Positions 26,261 to 37,400 of a stretch of 64,000 bases of DNA are shown in pieces. Under the pieces are notes generated by a model. It was not told the DNA's origin. It saw only the letters and a list, made by a program, of their open reading frames with translations, and searched no databases. Each line of letters opens with the position of its first letter. Position 1 is the stretch's first letter. The stretch comes from Caenorhabditis remanei (taxonomy: Eukaryota; Nematoda; Chromadorea; Rhabditida; Rhabditidae): assembly GCF_010183535.1 (NCBI RefSeq), contig NC_071330.1:11761717-11825716 (forward strand), given 5' to 3'. Made by a program: the position numbers and the translations under genes.

Positions 26261-26339
26261 TTTTTAATTTTTCAGAAAATTTTTTCCAACACATTTTCAA
26301 ATTGTCTCAGACTCTCAATTTTTCAAAATTTAAGATTCT

Positions 26340-27880
26340 TGCAATATTCGGGAGAAATCAAACAAACGTTAGATGATGTGATTGGGACGAATTCTGAACC
26401 TAACGAACGATGGCTACTATGAGGCTCAGATAGAGCGCACTTGCATTCCTTGATTCTGCAGCAGTGCAGTAGAGCGCATTTGCATAAAAATATTGAAATC
26501 TAGTAGAGCGTAGTTTCATCAGCGTTAAAGTCAATGAAGGGCAATTACATCATAAAAATTCCTATCATGAAAAACTGTTGCTCATGGGAAGAAGAACAGT
26601 CTCAGACAAGTTATTTCCAGAACATCCTAAAATCCGAGATTTTCATTTTTTTCAACACCTACGTAAGCGCCCATTCGCAAATATTATTGTCTAGTTTTGT
26701 GTTTCTCAAATGCAAATTTCCGATTAAAAAAAAAGAAGATGATTTTTCGGAACGCATACATTTCGGAGTGTTTTGTCTAGGAATTGAAATGAGAGGGATA
26801 AGGATTTAAATTTCTAATTTGCACACTTTTTGTGGAGTACGGTAGAAAAGACCAAAAGTTACGGAAACCCAGAAAAGTACGGTAGAGCACATTTTTACAC
26901 TCAAATTAGCTCACTTATGCAGATTGCAAAACAACAGCAAAATTTCCGAATTCTAGGAAATCGAATAAAAATTGAAAAACAAAAAGGGAACCGAACAATT
27001 AGTCACAGATCAATTGGCAAGATGCTCTTCTTGAATTATTCCTATTTTTATCGGTCAAACTATCAACATCCGGCTCAAAAAATTTGGTGGTATCTAAAAT
27101 AAGTGAAATATGGGGGAGGTTAAGAAGCGGATGTATTAGTTTATAAGTCGATTTGAGACCCCCCCATCGACGAAGTTTTATAAATAGGATGAGCTGTGAG
27201 GTCACTCTAAGCTCTGAGCATTCCGCTGAATGTGATTTTTTTTGTGACTTTTTAAAAACTACAGTACCCTCCTAGAGAAATTTGAATTTCAAATCTATCC
27301 CTCTCCTCATTTCAATTCCTAGACATTCGGATTTCCGAAAATCATCATTTTTTCAATATTCCTAAAATATTCCTAGGCATGAATGTGCGCAGATGTGCGC
27401 TTATGTAGGAGTTTGAAAACAATGAAAATCTCAGATTTTAGGATTTTCTGGAAATAAATTGTCTGAGACTGTTCTTTCCATGAGCAACAGTTTTTCATGA
27501 TGAGAATTATTAAGATGAGCTTCATTGAACTTATTAGCACGTCACGCTTCTTACAACCGCGCTCTACCAAAACCGAAGAAAATTGTGTTCGAAATTGAGA
27601 GACTCAGAGAAAAAGAGACATTTTTAAAATGCATTTCGGCGGAGCGCAGTTGTAAGGACTGTGCCGAGCTAATAGCACTGATGAACCTACGCTCTCCTAG
27701 ACTTCAACATTTTATGATACAGGTGCGCTCTACTGCACTGCTGCAGAATTAAGGAGTGCAAGTGCGCTCTATCTAAGTCTCGTCGTTCGTTAGGTTCAGA
27801 ATTTGCCCCAATCACATTTGATGTTTATCTGATTCTGATTCCTCCCCGAATATTGCTTCCAGACAGGGATATTCTTTGAT
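26340..27880. mobile_element. Composite long-TIR DNA element with nested insertion
   Basis: Both ends carry long matching inverted arms. Left about 26345-26810 runs from AATATTCGGGAG through CCTAACGAACGATGG, CTGCAGCAGTGCAGTAGAGC, GAACAGTCTCAGACAA and GAATTGAAATGAGAGGGATA. Right about 27260-27878 gives the same boxes inverted and ends CCCCGAATATT. No transposase is seen in the 450-bp centre. A family C MITE (27534-27674) interrupts the right arm. A third partial copy of the arm, oriented like the left arm, lies at 28195-28515. Confidence 0.7.
27534..27674. repeat. Family C MITE copy 3, nested
   Basis: CACGCTTCTTACAACCGCGC at left and its inverse GTTGTAAGGACTGTGCC at right. It interrupts the right arm of the larger element, so it inserted later. 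The sequences on either side, TTATTAGCAC and CTAATAGCAC, may reflect a target duplication. Confidence 0.65.
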
Positions 27881-28194
27881 TCCTTATGATTTATCCTGCT
27901 GTTCCCACATGATTTCTCATCAGCGTTCCATTTCTCCAAATAATCTGAGAACTATGCTATCAGTTTGTTCTGCCACGTCACTCCAGCAAACAAACATCAT
28001 CCCCCCCCCTTTTTCCTGATTCGGTGTCAAGTTTTAATCCTAATCTGTTCTAAAGAAGAAGAAGAAACAACCCACTCAAATGGCAAACCACCCATTTCTT
28101 CTTTTCATTCATTTCTATTCAAAAGTTCAAGCCAAGTATACGATGGTCAGTGGACGTACCTGCTGTTGAGACCACTCTGGATTTCATGAAGGCT

Positions 28195-28515
28195 AGTAGA
28201 GCGTACTTTCATCAGCGTTAAGTTCTATGAAACGCACTTTCATCAATCAAAATTCCTATAATGAAAAACTGTCTCTCATGGAAAGAACAGTCTCAGACAA
28301 TTTATTTCCTGAATATCCTAAAATCTGAGATTTTCATTGTTTTCAAACTCCTACATAAGCGCACATCTCATCTCTAGGAATATTTTAGGAATTTTGAAAA
28401 AAATGATGATTTTTGGAGAAGCATAAATTTCGGAACTCTGAATGTCTAGGAATTGAAATGAGAGGGATAGATTTGAAATTCAAATTTCTTTAGGGGGTAC
28501 TGTAGTTTTTTGTTT
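28195..28515. repeat. Solo arm of the 26.3-27.9 kb element
   Basis: Shares CTTTCATCAGCGTTAA, GAACAGTCTCAGACAATTTA, TCCTACATAAGCGCACAT and GGAATTGAAATGAGAGGGAT with the left arm, in the same order and orientation. Confidence 0.65.
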
Positions 28516-30410
28516 ATCTGTTTTTTGACCTACTCCATTCAACTGTTCCAGGTCCCCAGATCCCTTGTCTCTGAAATTATGATGCCATTCTCTCTATAAT
28601 TTTTGGTCTCAAAGTCCAACTCGTTACTCTATCATCTTCTTCTTCTTCTCCTCCTATGTGCTATTGACATCCGGCAATAGATTATCTAAAAGAAGAAAAA
28701 AAGAAACGACTAATTTAATAATTTGTAGAAATGACGTGATGAAAGGAGACTTCATGATGATGAGCACTTTTTTCTGATTTTTTAAATGTAGAATTACGGG
28801 ATGTTGGTGTAGATTTACTCGAGGGAAAATTTGATTTGTAGATTACGCTTTTGTACTGTAAATCTACAGAAGCCTTGTGTAGATTTACGGGAAGACTATT
28901 GTGAATTAACGCCTCCTCCTTCTGTAGATTTACGTTCACATCTGTGTTTACGAAGCCCTCTTCCTGGATGTTGACCCTTTGTATTTCTGGTCAAACCCTC
29001 AGTTAATTAATTTTTTTGTTTCTCCACTTGACCGCCTCCGTCTGCATTTTTAAAGATAAGAACAATTGCGTCAGACCTCCCTCCCCCCTCGAGACTTCCC
29101 ATTTTGAACACATGTTTATGGGACTCGACACTTTTTTTCTGAGAAAATTAAACGAAAGGAGACGCCCACTTAAGTGCTGGAGGTCCTTTAAATAGTCTGT
29201 TTAGTAGTCAGGTCACAGTTGGTGCATCAACTTGTTTGACCTATGAAAGTTTAGTGTTTCTGTGGTGGAGTGTAGATTTACGAGGGTCTTACCGTAGGTC
29301 CCTTTCAGGGATATGCGGAACGGAAATCGGAAATTAAGAAATCACACCTATTTTCAGAATTTTATGGTTTTCACTTCATATTCATTCATTTTAACTATGG
29401 ATATTTGAAAACCCGAGTTTCCGAAGTTTCCGGTAATTCCAAATTTCGAAATTTCCGAAATGTTTAGTCCCACACATCCCTGGTCCTCATTATTAATTAA
29501 ATTGAGACTAGACTTTGAATTCTGAATTCTGAATAAAGAATTCAAAATTTTAATTAACTTAAATTTCTAGGTTTCAACGATCAAGAATTTAATATCCACC
29601 CTCGCTTTTTCTCTCAAGAAATTAAAAGTTGATGGGTTTTCGAGTAGACATGAATTTATGTTCCAGCTTATTAAATTTCAAGATTCTGAGATCTTTCAAA
29701 CTTTGAGACTCTCAAAATAAGTCGGATAAAATCTGCATCACTTTTCGTATCATTTTCCTTGTTTTTACAAATAATCACAGGCTCTAAATATGTCAGAAAT
29801 TCGTACTCTTTTCTGGTTTTTCGTCACTTTTTATTTTTAAGAATATACATGATCGCATTAGGATGAAAAATATGTTTAGGAATGATCAGTAATGATTTAG
29901 TTAGTGTAAAATGATAAGATGTGACTTTTCGCATTGACATCTGATAACTCAACCTATTTTCGGTTGCTTTCCAGGAATCCATAAATTCCAAACTCCGTCA
30001 CAAACTCTCCTTCTGGTCAGACTACTAGATGAGACATCTCTGATTCAGAATCCTGTCATACTTTACTTCAGAATATTTAATTGAAAATCAGAAAACGAAG
30101 TCGATTTCTGAATTTCACCTGTCACTTCTCATTCTTCCTTGTTTTTTCCACCCACCCAACTTGAATTTTTTTCATTCATTTTCATTTTTTTGTTTGTTTT
30201 CATCGGTGTTCCGTTTTAAGAGGCTAACGGAGGGAGATAAGCATGATGAGGCAGATGAGATTACGGTGTAATAGGATTACTGTAGATACATGATATTAGC
30301 TAAGTTAGTAGTGTCTGGGATCATATTTATCTTTGAAAATGTAGTTTGTGCCTCAGGGTACTGTAATTTGAGAATTTAACATTTTTGTGACAAGATATCA
30401 GTATCTTCCG
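28516..30410. other. Intergenic, no gene seen
   Basis: AT-rich DNA. Only a GTAGATTTACG cluster at 28790-28945 (five or so variants) stands out. Short ORFs show no domain or splice structure. Confidence 0.5.
28790..28945. repeat. GTAGATTTACG repeat cluster
   Basis: Contains TGTAGATTTACTCGAG, GTGTAGATTTACGGGAAG and CTGTAGATTTACGTTC, the same motif family as 26110-26260. Confidence 0.5.
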
Positions 30411-31443
30411 ATATAAGACGGTTGAAATTTCAAAAGTTCAGAAAGTTGAAGAAAATTTTCAAAAATGCAAAATTTTTTGGACCTCTCTAATTAATACTGA
30501 GCAGATTTATTAAAGTATAAAAAATGGACAGAAGAACGGGGGCAGATTTTCCAAGTTTAAAATTCTGGACCAACATTGAGGGGCAGATTTTCCAAGTTTG
30601 AAATTCTGGACAAAATTTGAAGATCTGAAAAAAAGAAAAATTTCACGTGAAGTTTATTTTGGAGCAGATTTTTCAATTTGAAAAATCTGGACAGAAAAAA
30701 TAAATTTAGATATTTTTGCCGTGAGTTCCAACTCATCCGTTTTTCGTGGAAGTTGAAAACTGAAACTTTTGGATCGGGCGGTGTGTTGAGAAGCTGAAAA
30801 AATGTAAATCTTCTGCTTCTGAAATATAAAATATCTCATTCAACACCGAGCTGCAAATATTATTAATTTTTGAACAGAACCGAAACAGTAGCAACAAAAT
30901 CTTTCAAAATTTACAGAACACTTGATTAGACTTCAAGTGTTTTGAGAATTCAGCATTTTCTTCTTCTTTTTCGGTTCTGTTCAAAAATTAATAATATTTG
31001 CAGCTCGGTGTTGAATGAGATATTTTATATTTCAGAAGCAGAAGATTTACATTTTTTCAGCTTCTCAACACACCGCCCGATCCAAAAGTTTCAGTTTTCA
31101 ACTTCCACGAAAAACGGATGAGTTGGAACTCACGGCAAAAATATCTAAATTTATTTTTTCTGTCCAGATTTTTCAAATTGAAAAATCTGCTCCAAAATAA
31201 ACTTCACGTGAAATTTTTCTTTTTTTCAGATCTTCAAATTTTGTCCAGAATTTCAAACTTGGAAAATCTGCCCCTCAATGTTGGTCCAGAATTTTAAACT
31301 TGGAAAATCTGCCCCCGTTCTTCTGTCCATTTTTTATACTTTAATAAATCTGCTCAGTATTAATTAGAGAGGTCCAAAAAATTTTGCATTTTTGAAAATT
31401 TTCTTCAACTTTCTGAACTTTTGAAATTTCAACCGTCTTATAT
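30411..31443. repeat. Near-perfect palindrome with 475-bp arms
   Basis: Left arm 30411-30885 and right arm 30969-31443 are reverse complements with no net insertion or deletion (paired coordinates sum to 61854 at both ends), around an 83-bp spacer. The same 61-codon ORF appears on opposite strands in the two arms (30839-30654 and 31015-31200). The many stretches I compared were identical. The ORF resembles no known protein, is T/A-rich and is probably not a gene. Confidence 0.9.
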
Positions 31444-32814
31444 ATCTCGCAGAGACCTTACAGAAAAGTATAATCGTGCCTTTACTTCGTTTCAGTTTGG
31501 TCTCACCACGACACCTACAGTAACCAAATTTTTTAAACTGGGTTACTGTTGGTGTCGTGGTAAACGACTACACCGTAATATCGCGACAAAACCCTATTTT
31601 CATCAAACCTTGACGTGAGTACTTTGTGATCATTGTCTGAAAATATTTCAACCATTAACAAAAGGCTAATAATTTTTGATTGTCTTAATTTCCGACCAAG
31701 AACACCTGCAATAATGGAAGCCATTATTATTATTTCAGTAACTGACTTTCGGGGATTCTGAAGCGGTGACGTTGGATGGTTTTTACTTTTTTTTATTTTG
31801 AAAGAAATACATTTAGTTTGTATTCTTTTCTTTTATGAAAATCTGAAAATCAAGCTATCGGTGCGAAAATTACAGATTTCTGACGATTTTTAATCATTTT
31901 TAAGCTTAAATACGCAGTTTTATATGTCTGGCGCACTTGAGACGCGTTCTAGGAGTGTTTTAGGTTCCGCGGGGCGTTTACAGAAAACCCTTTTTTCAAG
32001 CCATTTTATGCTGAAAATCACATTCATTGGCTGAAAATATAAATAAGTACCGATTTTTGAGGATTTGTGTGGAAAAACGGATTTTCAGCATTTTTGAGTC
32101 TAGAAATGGCTAATAACGAATTATTTGGTTTCGAAACGTCTCGGTTTCTGACACAATTTCTGAGTTCCACTATTTTTCGTACACTCTAAGCCAAGATGAT
32201 CAGAAACTTACGTCAATTCCAAACACTTTTGACTCACAATAACAATTTTGAGCTGAAAATCTGTAAATCTACAGTACCCCAATGATTCATCACACTACTC
32301 TCCCATACTCTGACTAAAATGATCTGTCACACCTCCTTGATTATATAATCATACAAAATGTTCCTAATCCTTCCGTTTGCATAAAAACAAAAAAAAACTT
32401 ATGTCACTTTTCTTTCCATTCAATTCGACATTTCTCTAGACTATCAGACATCTTTCGGATCATCGTTCACTTTGTTTTCCCATCTTTCCTTTGCCTATTT
32501 TTTTGTCCATTTATCCCCATGAAACCTTACCATTAGTTGGTCTCCCTTCCCGTTAATCCCATTCTGTTCGTTTCCGATTTCCTTCCGGTTTTTCTTTTTC
32601 GATCCCGTCATAGTTTATATCTCAGTTCATTTCTAAGATTCTCACGTTCCGTTTCAAAAATCTTGGTATTTACAATTTCAGGGAGACCCTATATAAAGGG
32701 TGTCTAGATTCTGGATGTAGGCGGTCCGAGAGATGAACTTTAAATGTTCTTAGGAGACCCTAAAATTGAATTGTCCTTGAATTTGGATAATTTGTTTTTG
32801 CTGTTTTTCTACAG
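31444..32814. other. Intergenic, no gene seen
   Basis: Contains a decayed family I hairpin (31450-31585: CCACGACACCTACAGTAACC pairs with GGTTACTGTTGGTGTCGTGG) and otherwise AT-rich DNA with no supported ORF. Confidence 0.5.
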
Positions 32815-33215
32815 GCGCTCCACCAGGAGAGAGGGCGCAGAGAAACGAGAGTGTCTGACTTCTCTGCATCTCTTCTCATTTGGTAAAAGATAACTTTTGT
32901 AGTTGACAACTTTTTTGTATCTCTGCTAGCTTCTGAAATACGATCCCTTTAATAGAGAAAAGAGAGGCTTCACTTTCAAAGCGATTATCTCGAAATCTTG
33001 AAGAGCAATCAAATATTTGTCAACTACTAAAGTTATCAGCGTAAAATTTTAAACATTTTGTTAGTTAAAATCTTTTTTGTATCTTCAAATCCTGCAGAGA
33101 TATCATCTTCTAAACTTTTGATGCGTAAGCGAGGGAGAGAGTGAGGAGAGCGACGACACAGAGAAACTAGACACCCTTGTTTCTCTGCGCCCTTTCCCCC
33201 TCCTCCTCTCCTTCT
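32815..33215. repeat. Family D element, copy in reverse orientation
   Basis: Starts with GCGCAGAGAAACGAGAGTGT, has TTGTAGTTGACAACTTTTTT inside and ends TTTCTCTGCGCCCTTTCC. Compared with 33718-34005 and 34985-35290 its internal sequence is inverted (GCGTAAGCGAGG here, CCTCGCTTACGC there). Confidence 0.75.
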
Positions 33216-33395
33216 AATCTCTAGCCTTTCACCTTTCCTTAACTTCTTTGTTTTTATTTTTCCTTTCAAAATGCCACCCAAAATATATTTTCGTATATTT
33301 CGCCCCCCGCCCTCTAATTAAATTCATTATCCGCCCTCTCTCCATATAAATTACACATTATTTCACTTCCAGAACTGGGTCCCCATCATTCAAAA

Positions 33396-34127
33396 ATGCA
33401 AATGTGTCCTCCAATTATCCTTCTCACCCTTTCTATACTATCTCTGATGGAATGTGTCGACGCAAATATCATTTGGAGATATCAGAAGGGCGACGGTGAG
33501 CCCCAGAGGGATATCGACTTCTCAGAGGTAAAATTGCTGAAATTAATTTCAATTTTCAAAGAATATTTTTAGCATACCTGGACACCATTAGGCCCCGCCC
33601 AGATGCAGGACTACTACGGTCTTCATTCACATGCTCCGAGATCGTTACCGGAAATTGAGAAAGAGCAGCAATCGTTTCGGTTTATGGAGGCACCGGTATG
33701 TAATTGAAGATTTCAATGAAAGAGGGCAGAGAAACGAGAGTGTCTAGCATCTCTGCCTCCTCGCTTACGCACCAAAAGTTTATAAGTTGATATCTCTGTA
33801 GGATTTGAAGATACAAAAAAGCTTTCAACTAACAAAATGTGCCAACTTTCACGCTGATAATTTTAATAGTTGACAACTTTTTGATTGCTCTTCAAGATTT
33901 AGAGATAATCGCGTTGAAAGTCAAGTGCTCAGAGCCTCAGATCGTGGAGGGTGCAGAGAAGTCAGACTGTCTGCTTTCTCTGCACCCTCTCTCCTCATAA
34001 TCCATTTTCCTCAACTTCTCATTTCCAGGTATCCCTAAGCAACCCGGTGTTCAATGTCTTCTCAAAAATGAGTGATTTATATCGGTGGATATCCAACGAG
34101 AAGCGATCGTCATTTCTTGATTATTGA
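33396..34127 (+). CDS. Small secreted protein, unrecognised
   Basis: Three exons, 33396-33527, 33573-33695 and 34029-34127 (TGA), phase-consistent, 117 aa. An N-terminal hydrophobic signal peptide (about residues 1-22, ending near MECVDA) is followed by a hydrophilic Gln/Glu-rich chain. Near the C-terminus a Lys-Arg pair precedes the short tail SSFLDY, a possible prohormone-type site, but there is no amidation Gly and no repeated peptide. There are no cysteines after the signal peptide. An AATAAA signal follows at 34165. Intron 2 carries a family D element and another lies 180 bp upstream of the ATG. Expressed secreted protein or neuropeptide-like precursor are both possible; the function is unknown. 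Confidence 0.7.
33718..34005. repeat. Family D element in intron 2 of the small secreted gene
   Basis: Runs from GGCAGAGAAACGAGAGTGTC to TTTCTCTGCACCCTCTCTCC, with TTAATAGTTGACAACTTTTT inside. Closely similar to 34985-35290 in the same orientation. Confidence 0.75.
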
Positions 34128-34164
34128 TTCTTCTGAAAACACCAAATGAACAAACACACCAAAA

Positions 34165-34170
34165 AATAAA
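34165..34170 (+). terminator. Poly(A) signal of the small secreted gene
   Basis: AATAAA 38 bp past the TGA, overlapping a second copy (AATAAATAAAT). Confidence 0.6.
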
Positions 34171-34379
34171 TAAATGAGGAAAAAATGTACGAGTAACTCT
34201 TCTTAAACCATGCTCTCTTTTATTGTCTGTCATCTGAATTCTTGTGAATTTTCTTCTTTGGGATTTTATGTAGTTGATCGAATGAACATTGATGATTTCG
34301 TGTGTTATTGAGTTGTTAATCAGATGGATATCCGGACAAACAGGCATACAGACAGGCAAAAAAGTTATTATTTTGTACA

Positions 34380-34385
34380 TTTATT
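34380..34385 (-). terminator. Poly(A) signal of the gab-1-like gene
   Basis: AATAAA on the minus strand, about 55 bp past the stop codon at 34440. The two convergent genes are only about 310 bp apart. Confidence 0.55.
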
Positions 34386-34439
34386 ACATAAAACCGACAA
34401 ATGATGATGTTTGAAAAAAGTTATTTCACCGAAAAAATT

Positions 34440-37400
34440 TTAGGTTGTCGCTCCAGCCATCATGTAGTAGCTCCAGTAGAATAGACTGAAAATAGGTTAG
34501 GCTTTCTCACAAAAATAAGATTTGACCTACTTGAAAACAATAAAGCAGACTGGAAACACGACTCGTGAGTACTTGTCAATCAGATTCACATCTCTCACAC
34601 GGATCGATGGAATCGCTTTGCGAGCCCGTCGCCCGATTCCTGATATTGATTGTTTCATGGATACATTCATACGAGCTAGCGTCATTCGTCGTTTTGCTCT
34701 GGAAATTTATTTTTGACACGTGTCGAAAATTTCTACAGTAATCTTACCTAGCCGTATGCGATCCCCTTAGATGATGAGTCCTGTGATTGAGTGATGCATG
34801 AGGTCTTCCTCCTTTAAGAGATGTTGCTGAGTATCTCGGATAGTCGGGAACTTCGTCACTCTCCTCACTGATTGCATTCCCGGCTCGGCAGAGTGGAGGA
34901 ATTGGAGAGGATGATCGCTTTTTGGGCTTCACGGCAGGTGGTGGGGACGTCTGAAAATTTCTCTGGTTTAGGAGTTCGGGACTATTCAGGAAACAGTGAG
35001 AGAGCGCAGTGAAACGACAGTGTCTAGCTTTTCTGTTTCCTCGCTTACACACCAAAAGTTTAGAAGGTGATATATCTGCAGGATTTTAAGATACAAAAAA
35101 AGATTTTGACTAACAAAATATGCAAAATTTTACACTGATAATTTTGATAGTTGTCAACTTTTTGATTGCTATTCAAGATTTAGAGATAATTGCTTTGAAA
35201 GTCAAATCCTCAAAGTCCCTGATGATGGAGCGCGCATAGAAGTCAGACTCTCTGATTTCTCTGCACTCTCTCTCCTCATAATCCATTTCCTCCTTCGCCC
35301 CCACCTATCAAAAATTCTAACCGATTGAAGATATCGAAAACTAAAAAATACTCCAAATGCCTTTTAGATCACTTTAGGTGACAACTCTTTGATATCTCTT
35401 CAAATTTTAATGATAAACTTCATCCAGTCAACTCACATTATTATTTTGCGTGGCAGCTGTGTTACTACTACTCATTGCCTCCTCTAGTGCCTCTACACGG
35501 CGGTCGTGTGGTTGTGGGACGCCCTGGAATCGAGAAAATATAAAAAATATCTGCATTAGAATGTTAGTCGAAAACTTGAGAAAATCAGAAGCTTTAAAAA
35601 AAGAGATTTGATTTTCAGATTTTGAGCAGTCTAAGCTTTTTTTGAATATTTTTCAACCATTCGTGTTCAAAACACAACTTTTGAGTTTTAAACTCAGTCT
35701 AAGTAGCTATATTTTCCAAAATCTTTTTCAAAACTCACATCCATCAACCCGCTGGGAACCCATTTCTGAACATTCACCGCCGACTCTCGATCCTCTTTAT
35801 TGGCTCCGTTTACTGGCCACCTACAAAGTGGACGAGATCAAAAACAGATAAGAAATTTCAGGAAAAAGACATACTCGTTTCCTCCTCCATGTCTTCCACG
35901 TTCCCGTCCCCAATACGAATAGTTGACGGCGGCGTATTCCAAGAGGGCGGCAAAGACGAAGACGAAACACATCACCTGGAAATGGAGGGGAATAACTAGC
36001 GAAGTAGGAGAGTTAGAAAAAAGTTGTCAACTACAAAGTTAAAGAAAATGAAATTTCAGCTATTTTTGTAGTTAAAAAGATTTTGATAACTAATATCATT
36101 GCAGAGTTATATGCGTTCAAAGTTGCCCAATTACAAAAAAAAAATTTGCTCCTGGCACACTTTAAACACTTAAAAATGTGTCTCTGCACACCCGAAATTT
36201 CAATTAAAGGAGGACTGAAGTCATATTTTTATTTCAGATTCTGATACATCAGAAAATTCTGAACAACTTTCATCATTGGAGCATGTGACTTCAGTCCTCC
36301 TTTAAACTACAGTAACTCACCAAATAAATATCAATACTCTTGACATAACTAATCCTCGGTAAACTCTGTCTAACACCTGTAGAAATCGTTGTCATAGTGA
36401 GTACAGTAGTGATTCCCAATGCCACTCGAGCACTCGTCGCTTCATGGTTAATCCAAAAAGAAACCCATGACAACATGACGATAAGAACACATGGAAGATA
36501 CGTTTGAAATATGAAGTATCCGACGGAACGACGGAGTTGGAAGACCAGAGATAGTCTCTGATAAGAACCAGTGGCTGTGGAGACAATACTGTCCTCTGTG
36601 TGGAATCCAGTGATGGTGAATTGAGGTACATCGGCTTGTTCTACACCGTGCACTGCTAGAGGATAGTTCCATTTCATGAGAACTTCCGAGGTGGTGTATC
36701 CATCTGAAATTTTTTTTAAAATTGTAAAACTTTCGAAAAAGAACTTTCGAAAAAAGAATTGCTCTGCTTACACGACTCAATCTCCACTGTGCAATTCTGA
36801 GAATCCAATGGGAAGTTTCTCAGATTCATGGAACAACTCAATGTAGACGTCAGACGCATTCCATAAGCGACCTTCCCATCTACATTTATCCTCAGCATCT
36901 TATTTCTTTCGGTAACTTCATGAAGGTAGGAGTGTTTGTCGTTGGCCAGGAAGGTATCCGGCACCCAGATGTTTCTGGAAAAATTAAATTTTTTTTTGCA
37001 AATTTTCAAAGTTGCCCTTTCTTTCTCCTATCGCTTTTCTCACTCTCCAAACACATGATGTTCTATAAAACGTGAGAAAAGAGAACAAATATGACAACCT
37101 TGCGGCGGCCGATTTCCTCGTCGGTTCCATGGTGTAGCGGTTAGCACTCAGGACTTTGAATCCTGCGACCCGAGTTCAAATCTCGGTGGAACCTATCGTT
37201 TTTTTAATTGTTTCTACTCACTGTGAGAACTCTCCACTCAACGTCATCTCATCGATCGGAATTTCATTGCTCCACCGTAACCTCTCATCCGTCCAATACT
37301 GATGTAAGTACATTGTCAAGGTGTAGTCCTAAAATAAAATCTGTTGTTGTTTTCTTCCTTATTGTTTTGTCAAACCATATCAACTTCTGAAATCGAGTCG

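Larger units (their letters stand above)
23593..26339. other. Intergenic, no gene seen
   Basis: Low-complexity T-rich DNA with short unconvincing ORFs. It contains a family D fragment at 24668-24735, a decayed family A relative at 24780-25010 (GATCAAAAGTGGACCACC, then TTTTTGATCTACATACTC) and a GTAGATTTACG cluster at 26110-26260. Confidence 0.5.

Noticed and set aside
30654..31200. Identical 61-aa ORFs on opposite strands in the palindrome arms
   Set aside because: They are an automatic result of the inverted repeat. Composition is low-complexity T/A and there is no family match.
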